Shown piece by piece: positions 23,801-36,400 of a DNA stretch of 64,000 bases; positions within the stretch are counted from its first letter, which is position 1, and each line of letters begins with the position of its first letter. Below the pieces are notes generated by a model, which searched no databases, had not been told where the DNA came from, and saw only the letters and a list, made by a program, of their open reading frames with translations. Source of the stretch: Romanomermis culicivorax (lineage: Eukaryota; Nematoda; Enoplea; Mermithida; Mermithidae); contig CAWUHX010000325.1 in assembly GCA_963922205.1 (NCBI GenBank), positions 248,001 through 312,000 on the forward strand, in the 5' to 3' direction. The position numbers were made by a program, and so were the translations under genes.

Positions 23801-26800
23801 GAATATGCTACACAAAATATGATGAGTGCTCTGCACAGTAACCGCAAAATAGTGCATGGATAAGTCTTACAAAACTGCGGTTATACTTTGTTTTCAATGT
23901 CAGAACTCAGAGTGAATACTAAAACATGTGACAGCAGACTTGGCGTAAAATTTATTTGATAAGTAGTATATACACTAAATTAATTTAATTTTCTCATTTG
24001 ATGATCAAAAGATCCTAAAGTTTCATGTAAAGTTTCTGTTTATTTTTATTACTGGTGATCATAGCAACTACTGCTGAATTTTCGAAGTTTTGTTCCCTAA
24101 GGTAAAAACTCGTGTGATCCAATACAGACAGCCTTACAGTTACAGTGACTTACAGTAACCAGATCAGATATTAGCTTGCAACTCTTTGCGTTTGGTTTCA
24201 AAATTTGTCATCACATGCCGAAACTTCATACGTGTTCGAATTTAACATATTGCTTGGTATATCTTAATGATGCAAAACACTTACTGTTGAGATCCCCGTG
24301 AAATTTTTGTCGATAGATTCCAGAATAATTGACGAATTAAATGGGAAATTCCACTAAAGACTGAAGGGTCTAGTTCTGAATGAAAAACTCTCGATGAGGG
24401 CTCTCTATATGAAGACCTGATTATATAAATTCTGGATTCTTCTGCAGCTCTCAATAATAGAACTATCAACAATTTAAAAAACCATAATTTTCCTGGAAGG
24501 AATACTTTTGCTCATGACTATAAAAATTGACGACTGTAGCACCAAAGCCAAACAATCACAGTTTAATCCGTTGAATTTATATTTGTGGTAAGTTATGCTT
24601 ACCAAAGGATTGGATTTCGCTTAGGTGGATACTTTATTTAAAAAATGAAGTTGACATTGACATGAGCAATGGTTTGCGGTGAATCATTATATCTATGATG
24701 ACGCGAAAGGTCACGGAAATTTTAAGACACACTTACAGAGAAAATTTTGTTTCTTATACGGAGAGCTGTGATGAGTAAAAAATTAACCCCATCTGAACCC
24801 ACATATGTGATGTAACTTGACGAAAATGATATTGATTTCTTCTGAAAGTCAAAACTCGAATAGCTACAAGGAGCCAAAAGTTGAATATGTTCGATTTTTT
24901 TCGATTTTTGACGTAAACTTATTTCCGTTTTTGCAGCTTTAGATGCGCTAGAGATCGTGTTCTCTAAATCTACCCAATATTAAGCAAATAAATGGGCTAT
25001 AAATTACTGCAGAATTCATTGGTATGAAGTGCGTGATACGAATACGGCGGTGCTCGAAACATTAAATTATGAGAGCTAAAATTGACATTTTTTCACAAAA
25101 ATCACCACGTCAGCTCAGAAGCACCAAAAATTATACAGTAGAAAGCTTGTGATTCCTCCTACCTGCTGACAAAGGATTATGAAAATTCATTTACTACCAG
25201 GAGGCCGCGCGGCTTGGAATTTGAATACCATGTTATTATTGCATTTTATGTTAATTGCGACATCAACCGTGGGAGAATCACAGCTTGATATATTCCGAAA
25301 ACACTCTTATAGCTTAAAAAATGAAATTCGCACAGCCACAGTTCCTCAAAGCTGGGAGTTTTCGCATTTTTTAGAATTTTTTTGTCTGTGCACGAGATGT
25401 GAGGGGGTCGGCCTGTGCATGGAGTAACTTTATCGTTGAGAATTTACTAGATGCGGAATAAAATTCTCTATAATGTAGTATAAAAATCTTTCTCCTGTTT
25501 TGCCTGTTTGGACATGTCAAAAATGAGAAGCCAAGAACTTGCTTTCTCTACATAAAACTAAATATCTACTGTTAAATCTCATAACCTAAACTTCAATATG
25601 CTTCAGCATAATAGTAGTAGGTTCCTTGGTCTTCCTGAAGACGATTTGCTTCCCATGACCAGTGATTTAGAACTCTCTGTTAGAAATTCATCTTTGAAAA
25701 ACTATCCGTTTTCGTGCATCAGTCTGGATATTATTTCAGTATCAAAACTTTGCTCAAGACAAATTCTTTCATCAAATTTGCTCAAGACGAATTCTTTCAT
25801 CAAATTTGCTTAATAGAGACAGTTTCTGCTTTAACGTGAGCGTTTTGGATGGTTTTTAACTTTTGAGGCCCATCCCTCTTCTACAGTATTGGATATTTAA
25901 ATCGACTTTGCATAAAGTTACACCTTTCACTCTGTCAAAAATTGTTGCACATTGAGTAAATTCTTTTCAATTGGTGCATTGATTATGTAGCAGCCTGTTC
26001 GACGCCATTATTTCCACATCTTCAAAAACAGAGAACACCGGTATTGTAAAAAAGGAATGAACCCTAAAGAGTCAGAGAACATGTGAAATGCTCACAGAAA
26101 AGCACAAGGAGTTTCTACTGAGTAAATTTGATGAAGAAATTCGTGTCAAGCAAAAGTTTGATGCTGAAATGATATCCAGACGGATGCGCAGAACTGGACA
26201 GGATTCCAATATGTTCCGAATGAGTTTCTGGTCACGGGAAGCAAATCGCCTTCATGAAGACCAAGGAACCTACTATCATCCTGCTAAAGTTGACGATTTA
26301 TGTGAGGAAGATGAGGCGAATTCTATGAACTACCTGACACTAAGACACTATAATTTTCATATGGATAGTGATTTACTCCAAACCGATTCTGCAGATTCAT
26401 GTGCAAGAAACAGGTTTGTCGCCGTTTTTACGATTTCATTTTTGCCCTTTTTGAACAGACAAAAAAGTTCAAATTGCTAAATAGAGAAAACGACCAAATT
26501 ATAGAGCATTATATTCTGCACCTAACGAATGCTCAACGATAAGCTTCCTTCATACCTAGACTAATGAACTGACAGAAAAATGCGAAAACTCCCGACTTTG
26601 TTCTGTAGCTATACGAATTTTATTTTTTATGCAGTTTGTCTTAGTATTCAGCATACGAAACTTGTACCCCTATCTCATTTCTGAAATTTATCAAGCTATG
26701 ATAGTTCCACAATGAAGGTAGCAATAATCAGAAAATGCAATTATAAGATGGTGTTTAAACACAAAACCGTGCGACCCTCAACAAGTACATGAATTTTCGT

Positions 26801-29800
26801 AATTTTTTGTCAGCAAATAGAAAACATCGTAAATTATCTATTGTTTCGGGAAATTTTTGGTATGTCCGAGTTTTAACAGGTGATTTCTGTGAAAAAAACG
26901 TCAATTTTAGCTCACAACAGGCACTTTACACAAAAAAATCTACAGCGAATTGTAGCCTTTATTTGCTTAGTATTTGGTAAATTTACAGAACACGATCTCT
27001 GACGCATCAAAACCCGTAAAAGTTAAATAAGAGTGTCACAAATCAAAAAAAATTGGAAATTTTCAACCGTTATCTTACTGTAACTATGTGAGTTTTGAGT
27101 TTCAGACGAAATGAATATCCTTTTCGTTCTAACCACATCAAGTTAAACCAAAGATGTGACTTTCAGGTGGGTTTAATTTTTTACCTGTCACAATTAAGTT
27201 GAATCTTTCCAGAAATGGTAACTTAACCAAACTTTATCGATCTTTAACGTCGTCAGAAATTGAGATACACCGTTTCAAATCATGTTTTTGAATATATTTC
27301 AATGGTATCTCGTGTATTCACACAAAGGGGTATGGGGTAAACCGTCTCTTTTGGCTGAATAAATTGTCAAAACACACGCCATTTTTAGCTATTTTTCTCA
27401 ATTTATGTTGCTTTTCTTCATTTTTCTCCATTTTTTGCCATTTCGGTCTGACCCACCCCCACCTAAAAAGGGTCTCCGGTCCTTCCCTGTGGTATTTATA
27501 CATCGATTCATGCCCTATTTGCTGTATTTTGAAACAAAGAATGTTGTTCTCCTTGAAAGATCCCTACTGGAGTGTGGGGTCGAACACCTAACTCGGTGAG
27601 GTCAAACACGTCCGGGTGACTGCGATTTATGATATTTGAGCTTATTTTTTCATTTTCTCTCGAATTTTATAGGAAATTGTCGGCGGTACGTTGTTCATGA
27701 TTCTCATAGCTTTATTGCTCATTCCGCACCCTGTGTGCAGTTTATGGGTCGCTGTGGTCATCTTGTCCGTCGACGTAGGGGTCATCGGTTTCATGACCGT
27801 TTGGGGTATACGTTTGGATACCGTATCGATGATCACTATCATTATGAGTATAGGGTAAGTTTTCGAAGCTAAATTATTATTTTGTTTCATTGTTGAAGGA
27901 GTTCAAAATCTTCAATTTAAAATAAACTGTGTTGCACCGAAAAATAATACCTGAAATACCTGAGTAACATTACACTATTAGTTTTTCTAAAATTTGCATT
28001 AATATGTTGAACAATCGAAACTTGATCTCGGTAACCACTGAAGACTATTTAATGACAAAACATTCATCCGATAGAATATTTTAACCTGCTGTAAAACTCA
28101 TCTGACTAACCATCTACCCTTAATAATACCTGCGATACGCAATTCTGAATTTCTATGAAGTATGAAAGGTTATAATTTCGTAACAGTATAAAGTCAGTCT
28201 TTTGTCGTATGACTTATAGCTTTTCTGTTAAATGCGGCTATAGTCTGTTTTTTCGTATTTTTGCCTTTTTTCTAAGCCAAAATTTGAGTAAAAAACTATA
28301 TACTCGAAACTTTGTGCAAAGACTTTGAATGCGAACTTATTTCTTATCACTTTACCGTTTACAAGCATTTTATAAAAAGCAGACTAAATTTATGTTTTTT
28401 TGTTCCTTAGATCAAATGTAGGATAGGTTTCTATGTTTTGGCACATTTATGCAAATTTCTGTGTGTAACGAAGGCTCACGGGGAAAAATGACGAGAAAGC
28501 TTTTGAGCTTTCCTCTTAAAGGAGCAGTAGAAGTCAATGATTGGCATACTTGTAGTCTGTTTTCTGAAATGATAAAAAATTGAACTGGAAAGCAAGTTTT
28601 ATTTTGTTTTCGTACTTTTCTGAAAAAAGACGCGTCGAAAAATGTTTTCTGTAAAAGTTTAGGGTTACTTATTCTCCCAAGATAGTAGTTGTTGTGCCAG
28701 TTTGTAATTTACAAAGACATAAAAACAAGCAATGGAAATCTGAAAATTTAAAATACGAATCAGTTCAAATATTTCGTCTGATTCTTGAGGTCTAGTAAAG
28801 ACGAAATGTCGGAGTATAAATTATACATATTCTGCTGTCAGCAGTTCACTTTGAAAAAACTGAATGCAATGCTTTCGATTCTGGTAAAATTGTCAATCAT
28901 GTGGCACGAATATGAGAAGGGTGGTTTTGTTTTTCCGTCGTAGATGTCGACGAAAAATCAATTGAAAATCCCACTCTCAATGTCAAAACTTCACACACGA
29001 GAAACCAATTTACAAATCATTACAAAAAATGGTAATCAGGTTGCTTCTTGATTTCAGAAAAGAAATGATGGACGTCTAATACAGTTGATCAAGAATTTCT
29101 GTTGCGAACTAGAAATCCTGTTCCGCCTCACATTTTTCGTACATATCAACTGCTTCAAAAGCTGCTTCCTAAGTGAGGCACGTCGGAAGACATTTTACGA
29201 GGGATGCTTCAGAAGACACCTCAGTAGTAATTTTTTCACCATTTTGTCACAGCTTTGGGACTTAATTAAAAAATCTTCGGACATTTGTCAAAACAATGTT
29301 TCAATTTGACTAGTAAAAAGCTGTGCCGCCCGAATTTAACCGTGCAAAATAACCTCTCCTTTAGAACCAATCGAGTGATGCCCTGGGTGACATAACAAAG
29401 TCTCTGATTGGATTGTTCACAAAATTTTCAATCACGTTTATTGATCGCCGATCTTAGTTTCTCTTTTCAAGAATGAGGTGCAGGTAGACTCTGCTTTTTT
29501 CATATCAAGATGCGACTCGGATTTGTTATCGGATTTTATTTCTTGTTCACGAAATCTCGAAATCACTTGATTTTTTCTTTCACATCTTGCATATAAAGAT
29601 GCAAAACTTGATTTTCAGCGGGTAATTTTTGGATGAGTTTCACGCACGCGTTTTGAGTCTAAAATACGGAGAGGCCAATTAATTCTTGTCGGATTCCCCG
29701 GAAAGCATGTCATATGTAACGTTTGAAAACATGAAACTGAAAAATACTTCAAAAGATAATGATAGCACATTCAGATATTGTGAAAATTGATCTGAATTTT

Positions 29801-30173
29801 CTACTTTTCAAGCTTTTCTGTTGATTTCGCCGCTCACATGGCCCATGCCTACGTGGCCAGCGGTGAGTCGTCGCCCGTACAACGGATCTACGCCGCTCTG
29901 GGGAGCATCGGTTGGCCGGCTTTGCAGGGCGGTTTGTCCACCGTTCTGGGCGTTTGCGTTTTGGCCAATTTGGATTCCTATATGATCGTCGCCTTTTTCA
30001 AAACCGTCTTTTTGGTCATCGTCTTAGCATTGCTGCACGGTTTGGTATTTTTACCGGTTTTATTGAGCATTTTCGTGCCGCAGCAGTGCAAAATTTCGTT
30101 GACGAAAAAGAATAAAACGTCAACGACGACAAAAAACGAAAAAGATAAACGAATAAGGAACAATAATGTATAG
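14871..30173 (+). CDS. Patched-related (SSD/RND-type) membrane protein, N-terminus not found
   Basis: Eight exons join in frame with GT..AG introns: 14871-15264, 15837-15923, 16031-16276, 19700-19920, 22456-22700, 23105-23453, 27673-27854 and 29813-30173 (694 codons from this ATG). Exons 1-3 encode the sterol-sensing domain, from NAEHLAPRFIASF through MPFLIVSVRLDNTFLM and VLTDVLSFATG to MEERGG. Exons 4-6 give a cytosolic loop, a transmembrane helix and the second luminal domain (FNPLWLFVDQYEQIWPN). Exons 7-8 encode the last transmembrane bundle with the family signature GFSVDFAAHMAHAYV and a Lys/Thr-rich tail. Family members (PTCHD3, nematode PTR) act in sterol/lipid transport or Hedgehog-related processes at membranes. 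The usual first transmembrane helix and first luminal domain (about 200-250 residues) are missing, so 14860 may be an internal exon start after a 'ctgtcag' acceptor, or the gene is 5' truncated. Introns run from 107 to 4,219 nt. Confidence 0.85.
17701..18488. mobile_element. Inverted-repeat transposon remnant inside intron 3 of the Patched-related gene
   Basis: The left end 'cccgtattcacaatcgcgtg' is matched by its reverse complement at about 18463-18485. 'taacaccgtgtta'-type palindromic units repeat just inside both ends. Within it, 17874-18074 (+) could encode about 66 residues starting MLMARIDVLNQEKAAAIAKA. That resembles the coiled C-terminal tail of the Myb/SANT-like accessory proteins of Harbinger elements, but the match is from memory. 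The flanks read TTA on the left and TAA on the right, so no exact target duplication is preserved. Further 'ccaccgtgttagcc' units lie just outside the right end, hinting at a nested or larger element. Confidence 0.6.
21850..22115 (+). repeat. Tandem array, unit about 14 bp
   Basis: Units such as 'agataaacaggac' and 'agataatcaggac' repeat about 16 times, followed by an A/G-rich stretch to about 22310. It lies in intron 4 of the Patched-related gene. It resembles the arms of the foldback-like elements in style, but I see no inverted partner array. Confidence 0.8.
23490..23880 (+). repeat. Degenerate tandem repeat, unit about 58 bp
   Basis: A block with 'acagtaacc', '(g)gataagt.ttacaaaa' and 'ggatcagtgctc'-like parts recurs about six to seven times in intron 6 of the Patched-related gene. 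Copies are strongly diverged. Confidence 0.6.
23881..26087. other. Intron 6 sequence, nothing recognised
   Basis: Part of a 4.2-kb intron. No exon, RNA gene or element with clear ends is visible. Confidence 0.45.
26088..26480 (+). pseudogene. Decayed coding fragment with an LTEKHKEFLL motif (transposon-derived?)
   Basis: An open frame inside intron 6 starts with LTEKHKEFLLSKFDEE, has MRR about 30 residues later and a later F..SFW motif. I recall a similar pattern (Glu/Phe-Leu helix, 'V..MR', 'F....W') in C-terminal domains of zinc-finger-like proteins scattered in invertebrate genomes, often linked to mobile elements. A related phrase, LLTEKQHQYLLEKYN, occurs at 40067-40276. The frame runs into intron-like sequence after an ARNR segment. 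I treat it as a dead fragment; a small nested gene is the alternative. Confidence 0.35.
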
Positions 30174-31380
30174 CAATGATTAAATTCAAGGTGTAAATTT
30201 AACATGAAGATTTTTTATCGATTTGTATAATGAGCTTGTATATTGTGAATAAATTAATTTACCATCGAAGGAATATATTTGTTGCAAAACTGACGAATCA
30301 GGCATCGATGGACATCGTTGAAATTTTCCCATGCTGCTGATCCAATGATTGCACGCCTCGTTTTCTTCAGACATTATTAATTCTCAACTTATCGTAGGTC
30401 AATGGAACGCAAGGCCGAATCTCAGAGATCGGTGTCGTCTGTAATTCGTTTGGCCTGTCGTAGGGTTTTCTTGCTGGTCATTGAATGTGGTAACATCCCG
30501 AAATTAAGAATACAAAACGGTCTTGAAATCTTTGTCCGATAAAAGAAGAATATAGAATTTCAGCGGCACATTCAACATTCCGCTCGTTCTTTCAGAATTG
30601 CAAATTATATACAGAACTGTTTGAAACACAGCAAATTTTTTCATGCGATGAATAATACGCTGGAATTATATCAGGTGATTTCCATATAACGTAGGCAAGA
30701 TCTAATTCTAATATCACGCAAAAAAGCCCGCCAATAAGGACAAGTTGCACAATCATTCCATTCGGGAAGGGGGTCTCTTTTCCCATTCCATAAGTTTTTC
30801 TGATTATGATTTTTATTTTCCATGCATTGGATGCAGATTAAAATTGTGTAAACAAAGGTAATGACCGGCACTCGATTCGGATCTGAAATTAACGGAAAAG
30901 GACCGGTTTGTAAGAGGATGTTTATGCACGCACAGTTTTGTCGATAGATCTTATTTACACTAAAATTTTCAGAATTTTTTCCAGAGTTGTTTTGATAAAT
31001 AGGATCTGATGTTAAGCATTAATTGCAATTTACAGTTTCATCAGTTTAGCATTTGAGAAGAAATCTTTAGTGTCAATTCATCAAGTATAGTCTATGTTTC
31101 TCAAAACGCTATTAAATAACAAAAATGGAGTGCAGGCATTGTTTAATACTGCTAAATAGCAAGTCATTTTTGAGCCCACTCAACTTGCCATTATCAATTT
31201 TTCAAGTAATAATCCTATAGTAAAACTTTTGTGCATATGACTTTGAGAACGCTTTTTTGTCATTTTTCAATCTAGAAGCATTTAATGAAAAATAGGCTGT
31301 TAGTGTACACTCTTTCTTGTTCAATGACTCCCTGACGTTCTAATACGTGACAATATTGAGTGGCATAATCTTTACATATA
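30174..31380. other. 3' flank of the Patched-related gene; no further gene recognised
   Basis: The first 100 bp is probably the 3' UTR. The remainder to the pogo-like element is AT-rich with only short chance frames. Confidence 0.5.
30248..30253 (+). terminator. Poly(A) signal of the Patched-related gene
   Basis: A canonical aataaa lies about 75 nt after the stop codon at 30171-30173. Confidence 0.6.
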
Positions 31381-31557
31381 CCGTATTTATTCGAATAAAA
31401 GGCGCCCTCAAATAAACAGCATCCTCTAATAAACGGCGCACCTCTGACCATATAAAGAATAACCTCTAATAAAGAACCTCTATTAAACGGCGCGCCGTTT
31501 ATTAGAATCATAAATATTCTTGAGGTAAACTTGATATGCGCTGTTTATTAAAGGAGT

Positions 31558-31610
31558 AAAGCCCAATTCAGATGTGCAGTCGCCGTCTGTCGGGGACAAA
31601 AATCACTGCA
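31558..31610. repeat. Fragment of the 'agcccaattcag' MITE family
   Basis: 'aagcccaattcag', 'gcagtcgccg' and 'ggacaaaaatc' occur in the same order as at 47823-47875. The terminus matches the element at 7533-8072. It sits inside the pogo-like element, so it is either a nested insertion remnant or captured sequence. Confidence 0.6.
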
Positions 31611-31669
31611 GTGGTTTGCAGTGTTTTCTATTGATTTTTTGCAAAGTTTCTGTGAAATGCAGTCTTTAG

Positions 31670-31800
31670 ATGAATCCGTTACAAGTCACGAAAATAGAAA
31701 GAATTTTCAGTTTGGATTTCAAGGTAAAAACTATTGCAGCAGCAAAAAAGAAGGAAAACCGTACAGTTGCTAGCCGCCTCAAAATAAGTGAATCCAGGGT
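31670..31800 (+). pseudogene. pogo/Tigger transposase N-terminal fragment
   Basis: About 43 residues encode the DNA-binding helix-turn-helix typical of pogo-family transposases (LDFKVKTIAAA, then SRLKISESRV). Translation then enters a hydrophobic, T-rich-DNA derived frame with no similarity, showing deletion of the catalytic domain. Confidence 0.6.
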
Positions 31801-32133
31801 GTTATTTTCCATTCTTTTTCTTTTAATTTCATTAGTTGTTTTTATTTTTCCTTTGTTTTCCTTTCGCCACTTTTGTTTTCTCCTCTTTCCCTTTCGTTTG
31901 TTTTCTTTTTCTTTCCTCGGTGTAGAGAGATGGGTATTTGTTTGATGATGAAACGTTATTGTTGAGATTCCATAGAAGAATAAAAAACAAGATTGGATTA
32001 AAATGTTGCCTGATGAAGCCCAAAATTTTAATAAATGGCGCCCTCGAATAGACGGCGCGCTCTAATGAACGGGGCACCAAATGGACCCAAAAAAGTAATA
32101 AACGGCACGCCGTTTATTAGAATAATTACGGTA

Positions 32134-33497
32134 TTAGTTTTTACTTTCCGTCCGCTAGAATAATGTTCAAGATTTAGATTTCAATGTACGACCACGCAAG
32201 ATGAGGTAATTGATCCTTACAACGATAATCATATGTTATATGAGTTAGAGATCAAACCCATAGCATAGGAGATCAAACCCATAACTTACTGTTATTCGTT
32301 GCAGTAGGATCTAGACTCTTCCAACTTATTTTACTAGTCTCATAACTTCTCATAAAACACTTGTTGATGACTTCGTTGTGAATTTTTATGTATGTTAGTG
32401 CTTTTTTCATTCTTGTCAACTATGCTCTAGTCGCATGTTAATTTAGTTGCTGATTACAAATATAATATTTCAATTTGCCGCACTGCCTTATTCAGGTCCG
32501 TATTTAGGGGGGAAGAGGGGAATTCCCCCGTAAATTTTTTTTAGAAAAAAAATTTCAGCAATGTTATTGTACTTATACATCACAATTCCCAAATTAAATG
32601 ATTATATTTACATACTTTTCGTCAAACATAGAATTTAGACACAAATCCAAGCACCCATAAACTAACTGAATATAAGTCGTCTTGAAATGATTTTGATTTT
32701 CTTTTTATTCAGTAAACTCTAAAAAATTTTTGGAAAATTCCCTCCTTTTTGAAAATCCTGGATACGGGTATGGCCTTATTGACTATAATTACGATTTATG
32801 GTATGTTATCTTCTGCCGATTCAGCGATTCTTCATTTTAGTGTTGTTGCTAGGAGAAAATAAGCATTCTCTTCTGATCGGAGAGGATATCTGACATATGA
32901 GTACTATCAGAATCATTCATTATTCGAGTTCTGGCAACCTCGAGTTATCCAAGACTGATTTTGCTTCACAAAAAAATACTGGGCAACATCAATGATCGAA
33001 ATGTGGTGCTTCGAAGTCAAAGATGAAAAAGCAGTGTTGTGGACGTTCCTCAGAGCTGGTAAACAAAAAACGTAAATCAAATTTTTGGATCGATACAATA
33101 TAACAAAAAAATAGACAATTTAAGGTTAGCAGGGATAAAGTGTTAAACATGATTTCCAAGTGATTACAAATTATATCACTAAAGTCTGTTTTTTATGAAA
33201 TGCTTCTAAAATGAAAAATGTCACAAATATGTAGTGCCTTGAAAGTCTTCTAGATGAACCTTCAACTGTATAATTTTTTACTCTAAAAATTTTTAAACAT
33301 CAGTTGAGTTTTGTTTCAAATTTTCGGTTTCGTACGACATACGGCTTGGCAGAAAATGCAGAAAATATAAAATAGCACTTGCTTTTCGGATTCATTATTT
33401 GGAAGCATTTTGAGAAAAACAGACTATAGATACAAATATATCGATGGCTGTAAAAACTGTCGCGGAATGTGACAGGGTCAAATTAAAACGACTGGAT
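32134..33497. other. No gene recognised
   Basis: Intergenic sequence between the pogo-like element and the 3' end of the serine protease gene. Nothing supportable was seen. Confidence 0.45.
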
Positions 33498-36400
33498 TCA
33501 AACTTTTGTGTGCTGCTGATCAGGGTATTCATTGACATTCTGAGCCACTTGGGTTATCCATGTTGTGTAGGCGAAAATTCGCATGAAAATGCCGGGCTTG
33601 CGTAAGCAGGAGAGCGCATCAACCTGACTGGTCAAGCCATATATCGTGAACGGTTTTGTTTTGCCGACAGTTTCCTGACAAAGAATGGGACCGCCGGAAT
33701 CGCCCTTTAAAAATAGAGACACAATAACTGATCCCTTTTTTCTAAGATGTAAAATTAGTGTGTCAGTATTCCTATATCAGATTTTCAAATGCCCCTAGAA
33801 AAATCACTGACAGACTAATAAAACCCTAGAATTTTAAAGTGTTTTCGAATATTTTTTTGTTTGATCCACGCACATGAACGGTTGGGGTGTCCTGGCTCTC
33901 AAATATTGATTGACAATCTAGAGGATGATAAAGGAAAATGATAAAGAGATGAAGAGAAAAATATCGTCCCTACAAATGATGCTGTAGTTCAACGATTTTT
34001 CCAACAAATCATACTTGACTCTGAGGAAACAAAATTAAAGTTTAAGTGCTACTCATGCAAATACTTTTATCACATATTTGACTATTTGGTTGAAAAATAT
34101 ATCGATTGGCTGATAGAAATCATTTGTTTCTTTATCCTGGAAGAAAACAGAATACGAGCGTACCGTGCTGTCTGGCCTAGTGCATGTACAGTGCTCACCA
34201 ATACGAGGCTTAAGCAATTCTGATTGTTAATATTCTTCGGACATCAGTTACTCCTAGCCAAAAAGGCCTAATCACCTGACAAATTGAACTGTTTTCATTT
34301 AGTGAGGCTGATGAAGCGCAAATCCGACCTGTCTTCTGCGTATTGAGACCAAACCACTCTTGGTCGCAGCTACTGTAACTGATTATCGGCATTATTGTTT
34401 GTTGCAAGTTGATAGCCTGAGCTGAATTGTCTATGGAATAAGAATGAATAATCTATAAATGCGTAAAAGAGGGCCATCTAAATACACTTTTCTGCAATAA
34501 CTGCAGATCGAGTGATAAATAGTAATGAATCTTTGAACACACCTTATCAAGAAAACTCAATGACAACTATCCTTCGCTAGTTGAAATCCAGCAAAACACT
34601 ATTTCAGGTCAGAATGACTCATTATTTCAAAGATTTCCATACCGCATTGTGCGACAACATATAAATTTTCGAAAAATTACATTTAAAAAAATTTCAAGAG
34701 AAAGAAAAATTCAGAGTTTTCTAGTCAATAGTTCCCATAAGTCCGCAAACAGTAGACAAAGAGAAAACCTTGAAACAGGAATCTAAAATAATGACGTTGT
34801 GCCTCATACATGATTGCAACCAGTGCTTAAAGGTCACTGCTTTTGTCTTACAAACGTGCAGTTGCTGTGTGAAATTTTCAGAAAATTCGTATTTCTTGAA
34901 GAACCATACATAATATGTCCATGTTTATGCCACGTATCAATAAATCAATATTATTGTTTGCATGGGCCGCAAGGAGTTCCTTATGGACCGTCTCTTATTG
35001 TTTTTGTAAGTGAACGACCAGGTCGATTTTCATGAGAAATTTCATGAGAAAGCTTTTGCGAGGAAATAAAATACCGAAGTGAATCCAATTTATCCAACCT
35101 CAGTTAGGTCTTTGAGATTCGTCGTATGCATTTGAGTCATTTTTTTCGGTAATAATGATTGTAACAATGACAGTTACCTGCAAAACGACCCCAACCAATT
35201 GCAACGCAAGTATTATTGTTCGTAGGAAAGTCTTGGGTAGGTAAACGGACAGCGTTGACATAATTGGTGAATGTGACAGGACTTTGCATCTGGAGGATGG
35301 CTAAGTCGTTGTCGGATTTGTTATTGTAGCCCTTGTTGGAGATTATTCGCCGCACAGGCATCAAAATTTCGTGCTTTTCGAGAACATCGTCAACGTGGTT
35401 CCCTAGTTTCAAGTACATCTGTGGTGGCTGTGCGGAATTCCCTGAACTGATGGAATAGATGAAATAAATATTCTGCAGCTATGGATGCGGATAGAATTCG
35501 CAATCTGGTTCGAGTGGCTACATATTGAAGACTCGAACTTGTCAAATCCCGGAGTGGGTGAAATCTGCCAGATGAAATAATCTTTTTGAAAAGTTCGTAA
35601 CTCATACAAAAGAACTGGATATGCCATCTGAACTGGTTAGTAAAAGCTGGAACTTAATAATTTTGGAACTGTTATAAGTGTTTTGTTAAAATCTGGGAGT
35701 AGATAAAAATTTCTATTCTAGATTAAGTTTAACTAGGTTCTTTGAATGACGTGGGTCATTTAGAATCCTCGTTGTCTTTATTATGATCTCAGTTCAGCAT
35801 GATGAACGTCCCAGTGGAAAAAGTCAACATTAGGTTAACGTATCTCTAGTTACCAGAAATTGTCAGTTTGACATAAATACCTCGAGACAGATATCTCGTG
35901 AATTCTATTGAACGAGTCACCCTAACGCCGTACTAATAAGTTTATTGACATTGAACCTTCGGACGATCATAATATTTTAAAATGGTCTTAGTTAGGAACC
36001 TGCTTCAAACCGGATCAGAGTCCAAAACTGCAACAACTTCTCAAATCAAAATATTGGATTTTTGTCCAATGCTATTCAGGTTATAGGGTTCTGAGTTTAA
36101 CCTGAAATCTAGCCATAGTATCTGGACAATAAAGCCGGAAAGCAATTACTATTTCCTGGTTTTCTAATTCTCTGCAACTAACGCTCATAAATTTTCACCA
36201 AAAATTCTGCGTAAAAGTTTTGTGAAAAAAATTTTCACGACAAGCCATTTATAAATTCAGATTACAAGTACTTATTGGAAGTCAGGATCTGATTAAATAT
36301 TTCAATAATGGATTTCAAGCGTTTCCAGATTTAATTTGGACGCCAGAGCTCTTGCGGATTGTAGGCATTCGTAGATACAAATTGCACAAAATCATTCAAT

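Larger units (their letters stand above)
31381..32131. mobile_element. Decayed pogo/Tigger-like (Tc1/mariner) transposon
   Basis: The left end 'ccgtatttattcgaataaa' and right end 'tttattagaataattacgg' form imperfect terminal inverted repeats. TA dinucleotides stand directly outside both (31379-31380 and 32132-32133), the target duplication of Tc1/mariner elements. Subterminal 'taataaacggcgc' motifs repeat several times near both ends. An internal frame from about 31670 reads FSLDFKVKTIAAAKKKENRT then VASRLKISESRV, a convincing N-terminal CENP-B/pogo-type helix-turn-helix, then decays. Only 751 bp remain, so the DDE catalytic region is gone and the element is non-autonomous. Confidence 0.75.
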
